Below are positions 45,359-53,088 of a stretch of 64,000 nucleotides of DNA, one piece after another (the stretch's first letter is position 1; each line of letters opens with the position of its first letter). The notes under the pieces are model-generated. The model worked only from the letters and a program-made list of their open reading frames with translations, did not search any database and was not told the DNA's origin. Location of the stretch: the NCBI RefSeq assembly GCF_017643475.1, contig NZ_JAEPNI010000004.1, forward strand, positions 124,001 to 188,000, given 5' to 3'. The DNA is from Maricaulis sp. Lineage in GTDB: Bacteria > Pseudomonadota > Alphaproteobacteria > Caulobacterales > Maricaulaceae. The translations under genes and the position numbers were made by a program.

Positions 45359-46426
45359 TTACTCCTGGGCCAGACAGCTATGAAGCTGATCTCGTGAGGC
45401 AGTGGTCGTTATACGTAGTCCGCCAATGGACCGTGGGTTTTCGCTCCAATGATCGTTGACGACTGACTGCCAGTGCGAAGCTTGATCGCAATCCGGCTGG
45501 ATATGCAAAAACCCATTGTCATAAACCTCAACGAGAGTAGCCGCGCACCCGACAAACATCTCGGCGCAATGCACTAAGTGATCCAGGCCAACAGAGACCA
45601 GCTCTTGCCGCTCGGCATCCGTCAGGGAATTGGAATCCTGTGCTTCGTACAAATAGTTCTCAGCAGAATACCGCCAGGCATATCTCCACGCTTCAAGCGA
45701 TCCAGAGTTCATCGCCCGGTCATAGAATGATCTAGCTTGCTGGAAATTCAGTTCGAACTCCTCGCCATCGATCTGGGCGCGACGGTCACGCAACATTCCA
45801 AGGAAAATCAGGGCCAATGGATTTTCACCGCTGGCAGACAATTCGACCCACGTGATTATGTTTTCAGGCTCAAGCGCGGACATACGCCAGGCTGCCCAAT
45901 GGTTCCCCGACATAGCCTGCTCGCGGTACCAGGAGATCATTTCCGGTGTCGCAGCAGTTGTGGATCGAGCCGCTTCTTCCACTCCATCAAGTTCGAAGAA
46001 GAATGATTCCAGCAATGTTGCTTCTTGAAGTTGGGCATGATGCAGCCACCAGAGAGCCTGCTCGACATCCTGGCGAACAACACCCCCATCACGAAACGCC
46101 GTGACCAGTGTCATTTGCGCCAAAAAACAGCCATTTCGTGCAGCCCGCGACATCCAGTACAGCCCCTCGAGCCCGTCTTCTTCCGTAGCTCGATTGCGAA
46201 GGTGGTTTGATCCTAGCGCATATTGGGCGGTCACATCATTCTCTAAGGCCTGCTCAAGAATCCGCTCTCGTTGGTCAACGCCAAAATCGACCTCGACTGC
46301 CACCACGATACCCCTGTCACATTCGACATTGATTTCTTCGGCTAGGGCGTTCGGCGAACAGACCGAGACCAGGCCCAGACACAGGCTGGTGGCAATCAAA
46401 TCGCGGCATTTCCAAGACGCCGTCAT
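45359..46426 (-). CDS. Exported Sel1-like repeat protein (copy 2)
   Basis: A 355-residue protein with a signal peptide (MTASWKCRDLIATSLCLGLVSVCSPNALAE) and about six to seven Sel1/TPR-like alpha-helical units: AQYALGSNHLRN, EGLYWMSRAARNGCFLAQMTL, EQALWWLHHAQLQEATL, WYREQAMSGNHWAAWRMSAL, PLALIFLGML, ARSFYDRAMNSGSLEAWRYA. Sel1 repeats are protein-interaction scaffolds. It is paralogous to the upstream gene over the TPEMxxWYRxxAxSGNxWAxWRM segment. The start overlaps the other gene's stop by 4 nt (ATGA). Confidence 0.82.
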   Translation of the reverse strand: MTASWKCRDLIATSLCLGLVSVCSPNALAEEINVECDRGIVVAVEVDFGVDQRERILEQALENDVTAQYALGSNHLRNRATEEDGLEGLYWMSRAARNGCFLAQMTLVTAFRDGGVVRQDVEQALWWLHHAQLQEATLLESFFFELDGVEEAARSTTAATPEMISWYREQAMSGNHWAAWRMSALEPENIITWVELSASGENPLALIFLGMLRDRRAQIDGEEFELNFQQARSFYDRAMNSGSLEAWRYAWRYSAENYLYEAQDSNSLTDAERQELVSVGLDHLVHCAEMFVGCAATLVEVYDNGFLHIQPDCDQASHWQSVVNDHWSENPRSIGGLRITTTASRDQLHSCLAQE

Positions 46427-47451
46427 TGATCAGATTCCTCATCGAGGTCCGCCCGCACCGGCTCACCAGCCGGAATCAGCAGTGGCCTTCCTTCTGCGGC
46501 ACGAGCTTGCAGTTCGGCTGCCAGCGCTTCGTCAACCTCCGCCCCTCCATACCCCGTGCGGTGGAAATGGGCGAGCCAATCCAAACAATTATAGTCGTCA
46601 TGTTCTGCACAATTTCGATACCAACGCACCGCCTCATGGGCGTCAGCCGATCGGCTATCTCCTTCCTCTTCGGCACGTAAGTAATGAATTTCGGCCAAAC
46701 GGTTCATCGCAAAGCCGTCACCGCTCTCCGCGGCAAGGGTGTAATATGAAATTGCTGCTTGATGGTCTTCGACCACCTCTCCCGTGGTACCCATATAAGA
46801 GTACCCGCTGAGCACGTGCCCCAATGTCAAATAGGCTAGTTGAACCCCACCGTCGGCCGCACTGTGTAACCACGTCAACGCTTCATCCGTCGTTTGTGCC
46901 AAGTTAGCCATGCGCCAACTCGCCCAGGCGTTCCCACTATCAGCGTGATGCCGATACCAAGCCTGCATCTCGGGAGTTATCGGAGACATGTCCAATTGGA
47001 ACCGTGGCTGGCGTTCGACAGCCGCCAGCGCTGCCGCGGCATCCTCAGATCCGTTGACTTCAGCATTGTGCAACCACCAAATCATTCGATTGCGATCAGC
47101 TGGCAAAGGACCGCTCTCATAGCTCAAAGCAAGCAATAGCTGCGCGTCGGCACAGCCTTGCTCGGAGGCCTGTAACAACCAATAGGCTCCGCCAATGGGG
47201 TCATAAGGGTAATCTTCGGAATAAAGGCTCAGGAATGCGAGCTGCGCCTGCGCAACCCGGTCACCATTGAGAGCATGCCGCTCCAGTGACAGCAGAAGCT
47301 CCGGACCTTGAAGGTCTGTGTGCCCCGACGATAACGAGCGCATACAATTGTTTGGATTTGTATCCTGTTCATCTATCGCCTGTTCGAATCCACCAGTCCA
47401 AAACGCCAATCCGGCCAGGACGCATCGGAAGACCAATTGTAATTTCGACAT
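46423..47451 (-). CDS. Exported Sel1-like repeat protein (copy 1)
   Basis: A 342-residue exported paralogue of the next gene: signal peptide (MSKLQLVFRCVLAGLAFWTGG) and about seven Sel1-like units (RVAQAQLAFLSLYSEDYPYDPIGGAYWLLQASEQGCADAQLLLALSYESG and so on), including the shared MSPITPEMQAWYRHHADSGNAWASWRM block. It is the first gene of a two-gene operon. Composition and repeat number differ, which suggests separate partners. Confidence 0.82.
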   Translation of the reverse strand: MSKLQLVFRCVLAGLAFWTGGFEQAIDEQDTNPNNCMRSLSSGHTDLQGPELLLSLERHALNGDRVAQAQLAFLSLYSEDYPYDPIGGAYWLLQASEQGCADAQLLLALSYESGPLPADRNRMIWWLHNAEVNGSEDAAAALAAVERQPRFQLDMSPITPEMQAWYRHHADSGNAWASWRMANLAQTTDEALTWLHSAADGGVQLAYLTLGHVLSGYSYMGTTGEVVEDHQAAISYYTLAAESGDGFAMNRLAEIHYLRAEEEGDSRSADAHEAVRWYRNCAEHDDYNCLDWLAHFHRTGYGGAEVDEALAAELQARAAEGRPLLIPAGEPVRADLDEESDQ

Positions 47452-47562
47452 ATTTCCCCCGTCTCACCTATTTGGTAGGTCAGGCATTTTCCTAAGTCTA
47501 GGCTGAGACAAGGCGCATCGTCCTCTTGCACCACCTAGCTAGACCCGCTACGCGCCCTTTCC

Positions 47563-49449
47563 ATGTTGCACGTCAATGATCTCACCTACCGGATTGAAGG
47601 CCGGGTCCTGTTCGACAAGGCGACCTTTGCGCTTCGCGGCAAGGCCAAGATGGGTCTTGTCGGGCGCAATGGCACCGGCAAGTCGACCCTGTTCCGCCTG
47701 ATCCGCGGCGAAGCCTCGCCGGAAAGCGGCGATACCAGTATCAAGAAGGGCGCACGTGTGGGCTGGGTCGCCCAGGAAGTCCCCTCTGGCGATGAAACGC
47801 TGATGGATGTCGTCCTGGCCGCTGATCTCGAGCGTGCATCTCTGCTGGAAGAAGCGGAGACGGCAACCGAGCCGAACCGGATTGCCGAGATCCAGACCCG
47901 TCTGGCCGATATCGAGGCCCACTCTGCCGAAGCCCGTGCAGGCTCTATCCTGTCCGGTCTGGGTTTTTCCGGCGAGGCTCAGCGTCGACCGTGCAAGGAA
48001 TTCTCGGGCGGATGGCGCATGCGAGTGGCCCTGGCAGCGACCCTGTTTGCGCGACCGGACCTGCTGCTGCTCGACGAGCCGACCAACTATCTCGACCTGG
48101 AAGGCGTGATGTGGCTTCAGGCCTATCTGCGCACTTTCCCCGGGGCGGTGTTGCTGATCTCCCACGACCGCGACCTGCTCAATGGTGCCGTCAACAAGAT
48201 CGCCCACCTCAAGGACGCCAAGATCAGCGTCTATGAAGGCGGCTATGATGATTTCGAAAAGGCCCTGCGCGAGAAACAGCGCCTGCAGATGAAATTGCTG
48301 GAAAAGCAGGAAGCCCAGCGCCGTCATCTCCAGTCCTTCGTGGACCGGTTCAAGGCCAAGGCGTCAAAGGCGAAACAGGCGCAGTCGCGGGTGAAGATGC
48401 TCGAGCGCATGAAACCCGTCGCCACAATCGTAGACGACCCGGTCGCGCCCTTCGAGTTTCCCAATCCCCAGCGCCGCATGGCCCCGCCTATCATCCGCAT
48501 GCTGGACCTCAAAGCGGGGTATGAGCCGGGCAAACACATCCTGCGCGATGTGAACCTGAATATCGATCCGGATGATCGCATCGGCATTCTCGGTCGCAAT
48601 GGCGCCGGCAAGTCGACCATGGCGAAACTGCTCTGTGACAAGCTGGATCCGCAGGACGGTTTCCTGCGCAAGCACAAGAAGTTGCAGATCGCTTACTTCG
48701 CCCAGCACCAGATCGACATGCTGTCGCCGGAAGTCTCGGCCTATCAGCACGTCGTCGAGCGCATGGAGGACGCAACCGAGGCACAGCGCCGTGCCCGCCT
48801 GGCCACGTTCGGCCTGCCCGGCGATCGCCAGGAAACACCGGCGAAATCACTGTCCGGTGGCGAGAAAGCCCGTCTACTATTCAATCTGATCACCTTCGAC
48901 GGACCACACCTCCTGATCCTCGACGAGCCGACCAACCACCTGGACATGGACAGTCGCGCCGAGCTGATCAATGCGATCAACAATTACGAGGGCGCTGTCG
49001 TTCTCATCTCCCACGACCGCTATCTGATCGAGGCCTGCGTTGACCGGCTCTGGCTGGTCGGGGACGGAACTGTCACGCCCTATGGCGAGGATATCGAGAC
49101 CTACCGTCAGTCTCTGCTGGGGCGTGGCGCTAAAGAAAGCTCCGGCAAGAAAAGCGTCGCAACGGATGAAAAATCTGTCGCGCGCCGATCCGCGGCCGAG
49201 CAACGTAAACTGCTTAAACCCCTGCGTGATGAAGTGGCGCGGTGGGAGAAGGAAAGTGATCGCCTGCGCGGCGTGCTTGATGTGATCGACAAGGGGCTCG
49301 CAACGCCCGGCCTTTACGAAAAGGATCCGCAAACCGCGACCGACCTCCAGATCAAACGCGCAAAGGCCGTCGAACTGATCGATGCGGCCGAAACAAAATG
49401 GCTGGAAGCGGAAGAGAAACTCGAGGAAGCCCAGAAAAACAACTTGTGA
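47563..49449 (+). CDS. ABC-F family ATPase
   Basis: A 628-residue cytosolic protein with two ABC domains and no membrane segments. Walker A motifs are GRNGTGKST (about 36-44) and GRNGAGKST (about 343-351), signatures FSGGWRMRVALA and LSGGEKARLLF, and Walker B LLLLDEPTNYL and LLILDEPTNHL. The interdomain linker (about 230-300) has the basic helices KAKQAQSRVKMLERMKPV that reach into the ribosomal E site. A C-terminal coiled-coil like Uup (about 545-628) follows. Members regulate translation, give ribosome protection, or (Uup) act in recombination; the branch cannot be fixed from sequence. Confidence 0.9.
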   Translation: MLHVNDLTYRIEGRVLFDKATFALRGKAKMGLVGRNGTGKSTLFRLIRGEASPESGDTSIKKGARVGWVAQEVPSGDETLMDVVLAADLERASLLEEAETATEPNRIAEIQTRLADIEAHSAEARAGSILSGLGFSGEAQRRPCKEFSGGWRMRVALAATLFARPDLLLLDEPTNYLDLEGVMWLQAYLRTFPGAVLLISHDRDLLNGAVNKIAHLKDAKISVYEGGYDDFEKALREKQRLQMKLLEKQEAQRRHLQSFVDRFKAKASKAKQAQSRVKMLERMKPVATIVDDPVAPFEFPNPQRRMAPPIIRMLDLKAGYEPGKHILRDVNLNIDPDDRIGILGRNGAGKSTMAKLLCDKLDPQDGFLRKHKKLQIAYFAQHQIDMLSPEVSAYQHVVERMEDATEAQRRARLATFGLPGDRQETPAKSLSGGEKARLLFNLITFDGPHLLILDEPTNHLDMDSRAELINAINNYEGAVVLISHDRYLIEACVDRLWLVGDGTVTPYGEDIETYRQSLLGRGAKESSGKKSVATDEKSVARRSAAEQRKLLKPLRDEVARWEKESDRLRGVLDVIDKGLATPGLYEKDPQTATDLQIKRAKAVELIDAAETKWLEAEEKLEEAQKNNL

Positions 49450-49521
49450 TCGAATTTACCTTGCACCTCCCCCTTGGGGCGAAATACCGTTCCGGCGGCA
49501 CCAAAGGGAGAGGAGAACGAG

Positions 49522-51294
49522 ATGGATCCGATACGCATCTTGTGTGTGCATGGTCTCGGCGACCACAGGGACAATGGCTGGCACGAGGAATGGCGCACGG
49601 CCATCGAGGCCGCCTACCCGACCGGGAGTGAGCGTCCGCTCGAAATCATTTTCGAGACCTATGACCCGATTTTCGAAGAGATCGATATCAGCGGCTGGGA
49701 CATTGCAAAAGCCGTCTGGAAACTCGCCTCGAGCGCGATCCGGCCGCGTCGCGCGCGCGGTAAAATAGGTGATCTGAAGGACAAGGCGCGCTGGACGGCG
49801 GGCTATGTTGTCGCCTGGGTCGAGGACAGGGAATTCCAGCAAAGTAGCCGCGACTGGCTGCATGACCGCCTTCGTGAACACAAACCTGAAGTCGTCATTG
49901 CCCACAGCCTGGGCTCGCTTGTCAGCTACAACGCCTTCTCCCACCCCAGCGCCCGCGAGGGTGATATCGCCGAGCTGTTGTCCCGGATCAACTACGTCAC
50001 CATCGGTTCCCAGATCGGCAATCCTTTTGTGGTCGGCAATCTGACCAATGGTCGGGTTACTCCACTGGCGGTGAAGACGTGGCGGCATTTCTACAATCGC
50101 CATGATGACGTCTTCACGGCACAGATCAGGCTGCCCGAGGCAGACAATTTCCTGCAGCTGGAAACCCCCTTCGATGATGACGGGATCGGTGATCACTCCG
50201 GTTCGGGTTATCTCGGACATAGCGTTGCCGTCGAACAGTTCTGGAACCCGCTCGCAGCAGGCCTGCTCGGTGACGGCGTCTACCGCGCGACGCGCAGCTT
50301 CGGTTCCGCTCGCAGGAGTACGAAGACCAAGTCAAGGGCCAGCAAACGCGCCGTACTTGTCGGCATCAATGAGTATCCGGACGAGGCCAGTCGCCTGGAA
50401 GGCTGTGTCAATGATGTCTTCCTGATGAGTTCCGTGCTCCAGGAATGCGGTTTCGATGCGGCGGATATCCATGTCTGCCTGGACAGCCGCGCCACCACGG
50501 ACGGAATACTGGAACGCCTGGAATGGCTCGTGGATGATTCACAGCCGGGAGATGAGCGGATCTTCTATTTCAGCGGACATGGGGCCCAGATCCCCGAATA
50601 CGGGCCAAGCACCGAACCGGACCATCATCTGGAATGCCTGGTGCCCTGGGATTTCGCCTGGTCGGCAGAAACCGCGGTGACCGACAAACAGATCCAGCAA
50701 TTCTACAGCCAGCTGCCCTATGAGGTTCAGCTGGGCCTGATCTTTGACTGCTGTCATGCCGGCAGCATGCACCGTGATGGCAGCCGCAAAGCGAAGGGTA
50801 TTTCGCCGCCGGATGATATCCGTCACCGAGAGATCCGCTGGGACAGCAAGCGTGAAATGTGGGTTCCGCGCGCCTTCAAGCCCCTCAACACCGATTGGTC
50901 CGAAGACAGCGATGTCAGCAGACAATATTTCGGTCTCGATGGGGCCGTTGCACGGCTCGGTCGCAGTGGCATGCTGCGCCAGACCAGTGCCCGCGACTAT
51001 GAAGCCAGCAAGGACACGTCAGCCTATTTGCCGGGCCCCTATCTGCCGCTGATCATCGAGGCCTGTGCGGAAAACCAATACGCCTATGAATACCGCCACG
51101 GTGTCACCAGCTACGGGGCCTTCACTTATTCTCTGGCGACCCTGTTGCGCCGATATCGGGGCAAGGCACCCCCAAACTTCCATGAGCTTGTCGCTCAGGT
51201 GCGCAAACACCTGGCCGAACTGGATTACGACCAGACGCCGCAAATCCTGGGCCCAAGCCAGGCACTATCCAGGACCATCCCCTGGACCTCCTGA
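49522..51294 (+). CDS. Serine hydrolase-metacaspase (C14) fusion protein
   Basis: A 590-residue cytosolic protein without a signal peptide. Residues 1-255 look like an alpha/beta hydrolase: HGLGDHRDNGW (10-20), nucleophile elbow AHSLGS (S129), Asp candidates near 195-224 and GHSVAVEQF (H233) as catalytic His. A basic linker (256-276) follows, then a caspase/metacaspase domain: VLVGINEYPDEASRLEGCVND, SGHGAQ with H353, ECLVPWDF, and the nucleophile motif DCCHAGS with C411. The usual p10-like end is TSYGAFTYSLATLL (529-542). ATG 49522 has AGGAGA 7 nt upstream. It follows the ABC-F gene by 72 bp. Metacaspases cleave after Arg/Lys and in bacteria often act in cell-death or stress responses; the hydrolase could be a second effector. 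Substrates unknown. Confidence 0.85.
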   Translation: MDPIRILCVHGLGDHRDNGWHEEWRTAIEAAYPTGSERPLEIIFETYDPIFEEIDISGWDIAKAVWKLASSAIRPRRARGKIGDLKDKARWTAGYVVAWVEDREFQQSSRDWLHDRLREHKPEVVIAHSLGSLVSYNAFSHPSAREGDIAELLSRINYVTIGSQIGNPFVVGNLTNGRVTPLAVKTWRHFYNRHDDVFTAQIRLPEADNFLQLETPFDDDGIGDHSGSGYLGHSVAVEQFWNPLAAGLLGDGVYRATRSFGSARRSTKTKSRASKRAVLVGINEYPDEASRLEGCVNDVFLMSSVLQECGFDAADIHVCLDSRATTDGILERLEWLVDDSQPGDERIFYFSGHGAQIPEYGPSTEPDHHLECLVPWDFAWSAETAVTDKQIQQFYSQLPYEVQLGLIFDCCHAGSMHRDGSRKAKGISPPDDIRHREIRWDSKREMWVPRAFKPLNTDWSEDSDVSRQYFGLDGAVARLGRSGMLRQTSARDYEASKDTSAYLPGPYLPLIIEACAENQYAYEYRHGVTSYGAFTYSLATLLRRYRGKAPPNFHELVAQVRKHLAELDYDQTPQILGPSQALSRTIPWTS

Positions 51295-51339
51295 TCTTGG
51301 CGCTGGACGCAAGTCGAAGCGCCCCCCAAGCCCGAGATA

Positions 51340-51372
51340 AGAAAACGACCCCGCTTACCCAAAGCGGGGCCG
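51340..51372 (-). terminator. Terminator-like hairpin between convergent genes
   Basis: On the minus strand CCCCGCTT-TGGGT-AAGCGGGG is followed by TCGTTTTCTT. It mainly serves the minus-strand secreted protein gene and lies 45 bp after the metacaspase stop on the plus strand. Confidence 0.75.
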
Positions 51373-51396
51373 CAAATCACTTCAGCCGAAACCCGG

Positions 51397-52128
51397 CTAG
51401 TTTCCCGGCTCCGTGTAGGTCGCCAGTATTGCAAGCACAATAGTTGTGTGCTCACGCACCGCTCCGGGCTCCCGTACTACCCAAACGTCATAACTCATCA
51501 TGCCCGGATCAAGAGCGCCCACTTCGAGTTCGCCTTGATAAACTGACATGTCAGGCATCATTGATGACATCAGCCCTCCGCTTCCTTCTCTATTCTGAAA
51601 GCGTAGAACAGTGTCTCCACTCCGATACTCTCCAGCTCGATCACCTCGCCCCATGAGACCGCCACCGAGAACCATCTCGAACACCGCGTCAGTTTCTTGA
51701 CCGTCCTGCTCGAAACTGCATCCGTACACCAGTTCGTCCCGATCCAATCTCGCGATCCACTCCAGCCCGAGTGATACTTCGCGCGCGGAACAGGTAATTG
51801 TCAGCGGATTGTCTTCATACGCACCATTGTTGACAGTGAGGGTCACCCTTGAGCTCTGGCCACGTCTGAGACCGAGGATATTAGATGACGTTGTCCGTCG
51901 CGACAGACGTCCAGACAGATCTCCCAGTGACCAGCTGCGGAAACGCTGGCGAAACTCGATTTCCTCACCCCGCTCCGAAATCGGGCGTGTATCTAGTTCA
52001 GCGGCAACAGGCGTCGACGACATCTCCACAACAGCAGCGGCCGGATCCACTTCCTGCTCTTCACTCGACTCAGTTCCGTCCTGAACAAACAGGCTGGCAG
52101 CAGCCAGCCCAGCAACTAATTGAAACAT
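51397..52128 (-). CDS. Hypothetical secreted protein
   Basis: I do not recognise this 243-residue protein. The N terminus (MFQLVAGLAAASLFVQ) is a short hydrophobic segment that can be a signal peptide, followed by an acidic stretch (about 20-55) and a beta-rich region (about 95-235) with LTITCSAREVSLGLEWIARLDRDELVYGC, two cysteines that may form a disulfide. A glycine-rich piece (GGGLMGRGDR) and SSMMPDMS are in the middle. It lies 22 bp downstream of the I78-like gene on the same strand, so co-transcription is likely. Confidence 0.6.
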   Translation of the reverse strand: MFQLVAGLAAASLFVQDGTESSEEQEVDPAAAVVEMSSTPVAAELDTRPISERGEEIEFRQRFRSWSLGDLSGRLSRRTTSSNILGLRRGQSSRVTLTVNNGAYEDNPLTITCSAREVSLGLEWIARLDRDELVYGCSFEQDGQETDAVFEMVLGGGLMGRGDRAGEYRSGDTVLRFQNREGSGGLMSSMMPDMSVYQGELEVGALDPGMMSYDVWVVREPGAVREHTTIVLAILATYTEPGN

Positions 52129-52150
52129 AATATTCCCCCAGAAAAATAAC

Positions 52151-52504
52151 TTACCCGCAGGTGATGCTCTCTATGCGGTCATTGCGGTCGATACGGATGG
52201 TCAGGCGGTCGGCCCGGTATTCCATGGTCGTCATCGTATCAGGTCCAAGCACACGGAAATTCGTTGGCAGGACGTCACGAGAGACCGAGGTTCGCTGGCG
52301 ACCGATATATTGCTGCAGGTCTTCCATGCCGCAATTACCGGTGATCGGCCGATGTACATCAGATGAGCCAAGCTCCTCGACCGGCATCATGGGCGGTAGA
52401 GCGTCCGCCGCCTGACCTGCAGATGGAGACTGCCCGGCCGGCTCACCGGAAGTGGCAAAACATCCCGACAGAAACAAAACCGATCCCAGGACCAAGACCC
52501 GCAT
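52151..52504 (-). CDS. Lipoprotein of the peptidase inhibitor I78 type
   Basis: A 117-residue lipoprotein: lipobox LSGC (Cys at about residue 15), a Pro/Ala-rich linker, and the I78-type fold in the C-terminal half: CGMEDLQQYIGR, VLPTNFRVLGPDT, TMEYRADRLTIRID, ending ESITCG, with the conserved Cys pair. The family inhibits serine peptidases of subtilisin/elastase type. Here it is placed beside a secreted unknown gene, 22 bp upstream of it. Confidence 0.85.
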   Translation of the reverse strand: MRVLVLGSVLFLSGCFATSGEPAGQSPSAGQAADALPPMMPVEELGSSDVHRPITGNCGMEDLQQYIGRQRTSVSRDVLPTNFRVLGPDTMTTMEYRADRLTIRIDRNDRIESITCG

Positions 52505-52580
52505 ATCACACTCACCCGCACTGACTACGCGGTCACCCTAGCGTCCATACAGCGAAGCTCAAGCGACAAATTGGACAGGG

Positions 52581-53048
52581 CTACACCTTCTTCTCCCAGC
52601 GACCGGCATCGGACTGGCGCCAGTAGGAGACATTCGCGCCAACACCGCTGGCTGTCTTCCAGAGCCCGCGCGCTGCAACGACGGCGCTCTCATCATTGCC
52701 ATCGAACATCACGATAGTGCGTTCAAAGGCCTTGAAATCACCCGGTTCGGCCCGGTCCAAAAGGAAGAGGCACCGCGCGCCGTTCGGATTGTCATCGCCC
52801 AGGGTCAACAGGACGGGCTGGCGTTCGGCATGGGCCTCGCTGGCCAGTCCGTGCGGCGTGAAGCTTTCCTCGCGCCAGGTCCACAACAGCGCATCGAGCG
52901 CTTTCAACCGGGTCTCATCGCTCGACTTAATCAGGGCGCGCCAGCCCCGACCGATGGTTTTCTCGACCAGTTCAGGCAGCACTTCCTCCACGCTCGATCG
53001 CTCGAGGTGGTAGAACCAGAGTTCGCCTGCCTGATCGGAATTTGACAT
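52581..53048 (-). CDS. holC: DNA polymerase III chi subunit
   Basis: A 155-residue clamp-loader accessory subunit: WFYHLERSSVEEVLPELVEKTIGRGWRALI at the N terminus, WTWREESFTPHG, ARCLFLLDRAEPGDF and ERTIVMFDGNDESAV, all typical of HolC, which contacts SSB and psi. ATG 53048 is chosen from the family start. A strong hairpin with a U5 tail ends 2 nt before this ATG, so no ribosome binding site fits; it may be leaderless or regulated by this hairpin. Located 40 bp after pepA. Confidence 0.88.
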   Translation of the reverse strand: MSNSDQAGELWFYHLERSSVEEVLPELVEKTIGRGWRALIKSSDETRLKALDALLWTWREESFTPHGLASEAHAERQPVLLTLGDDNPNGARCLFLLDRAEPGDFKAFERTIVMFDGNDESAVVAARGLWKTASGVGANVSYWRQSDAGRWEKKV

Positions 53049-53050
53049 GA

Positions 53051-53075
53051 GAAAAAGGGCGGCCGTGGCCGCCCT
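53051..53075 (-). terminator. Intrinsic terminator of pepA, abutting holC start
   Basis: On the minus strand GGGCGGCC-AC-GGCCGCCC (8 bp perfect stem, 2 nt loop) is followed by TTTTT and then C-T-C before the holC ATG. It lies 14 bp after the pepA stop. Confidence 0.85.
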
Positions 53076-53088
53076 CTCCTGTTCGGCG

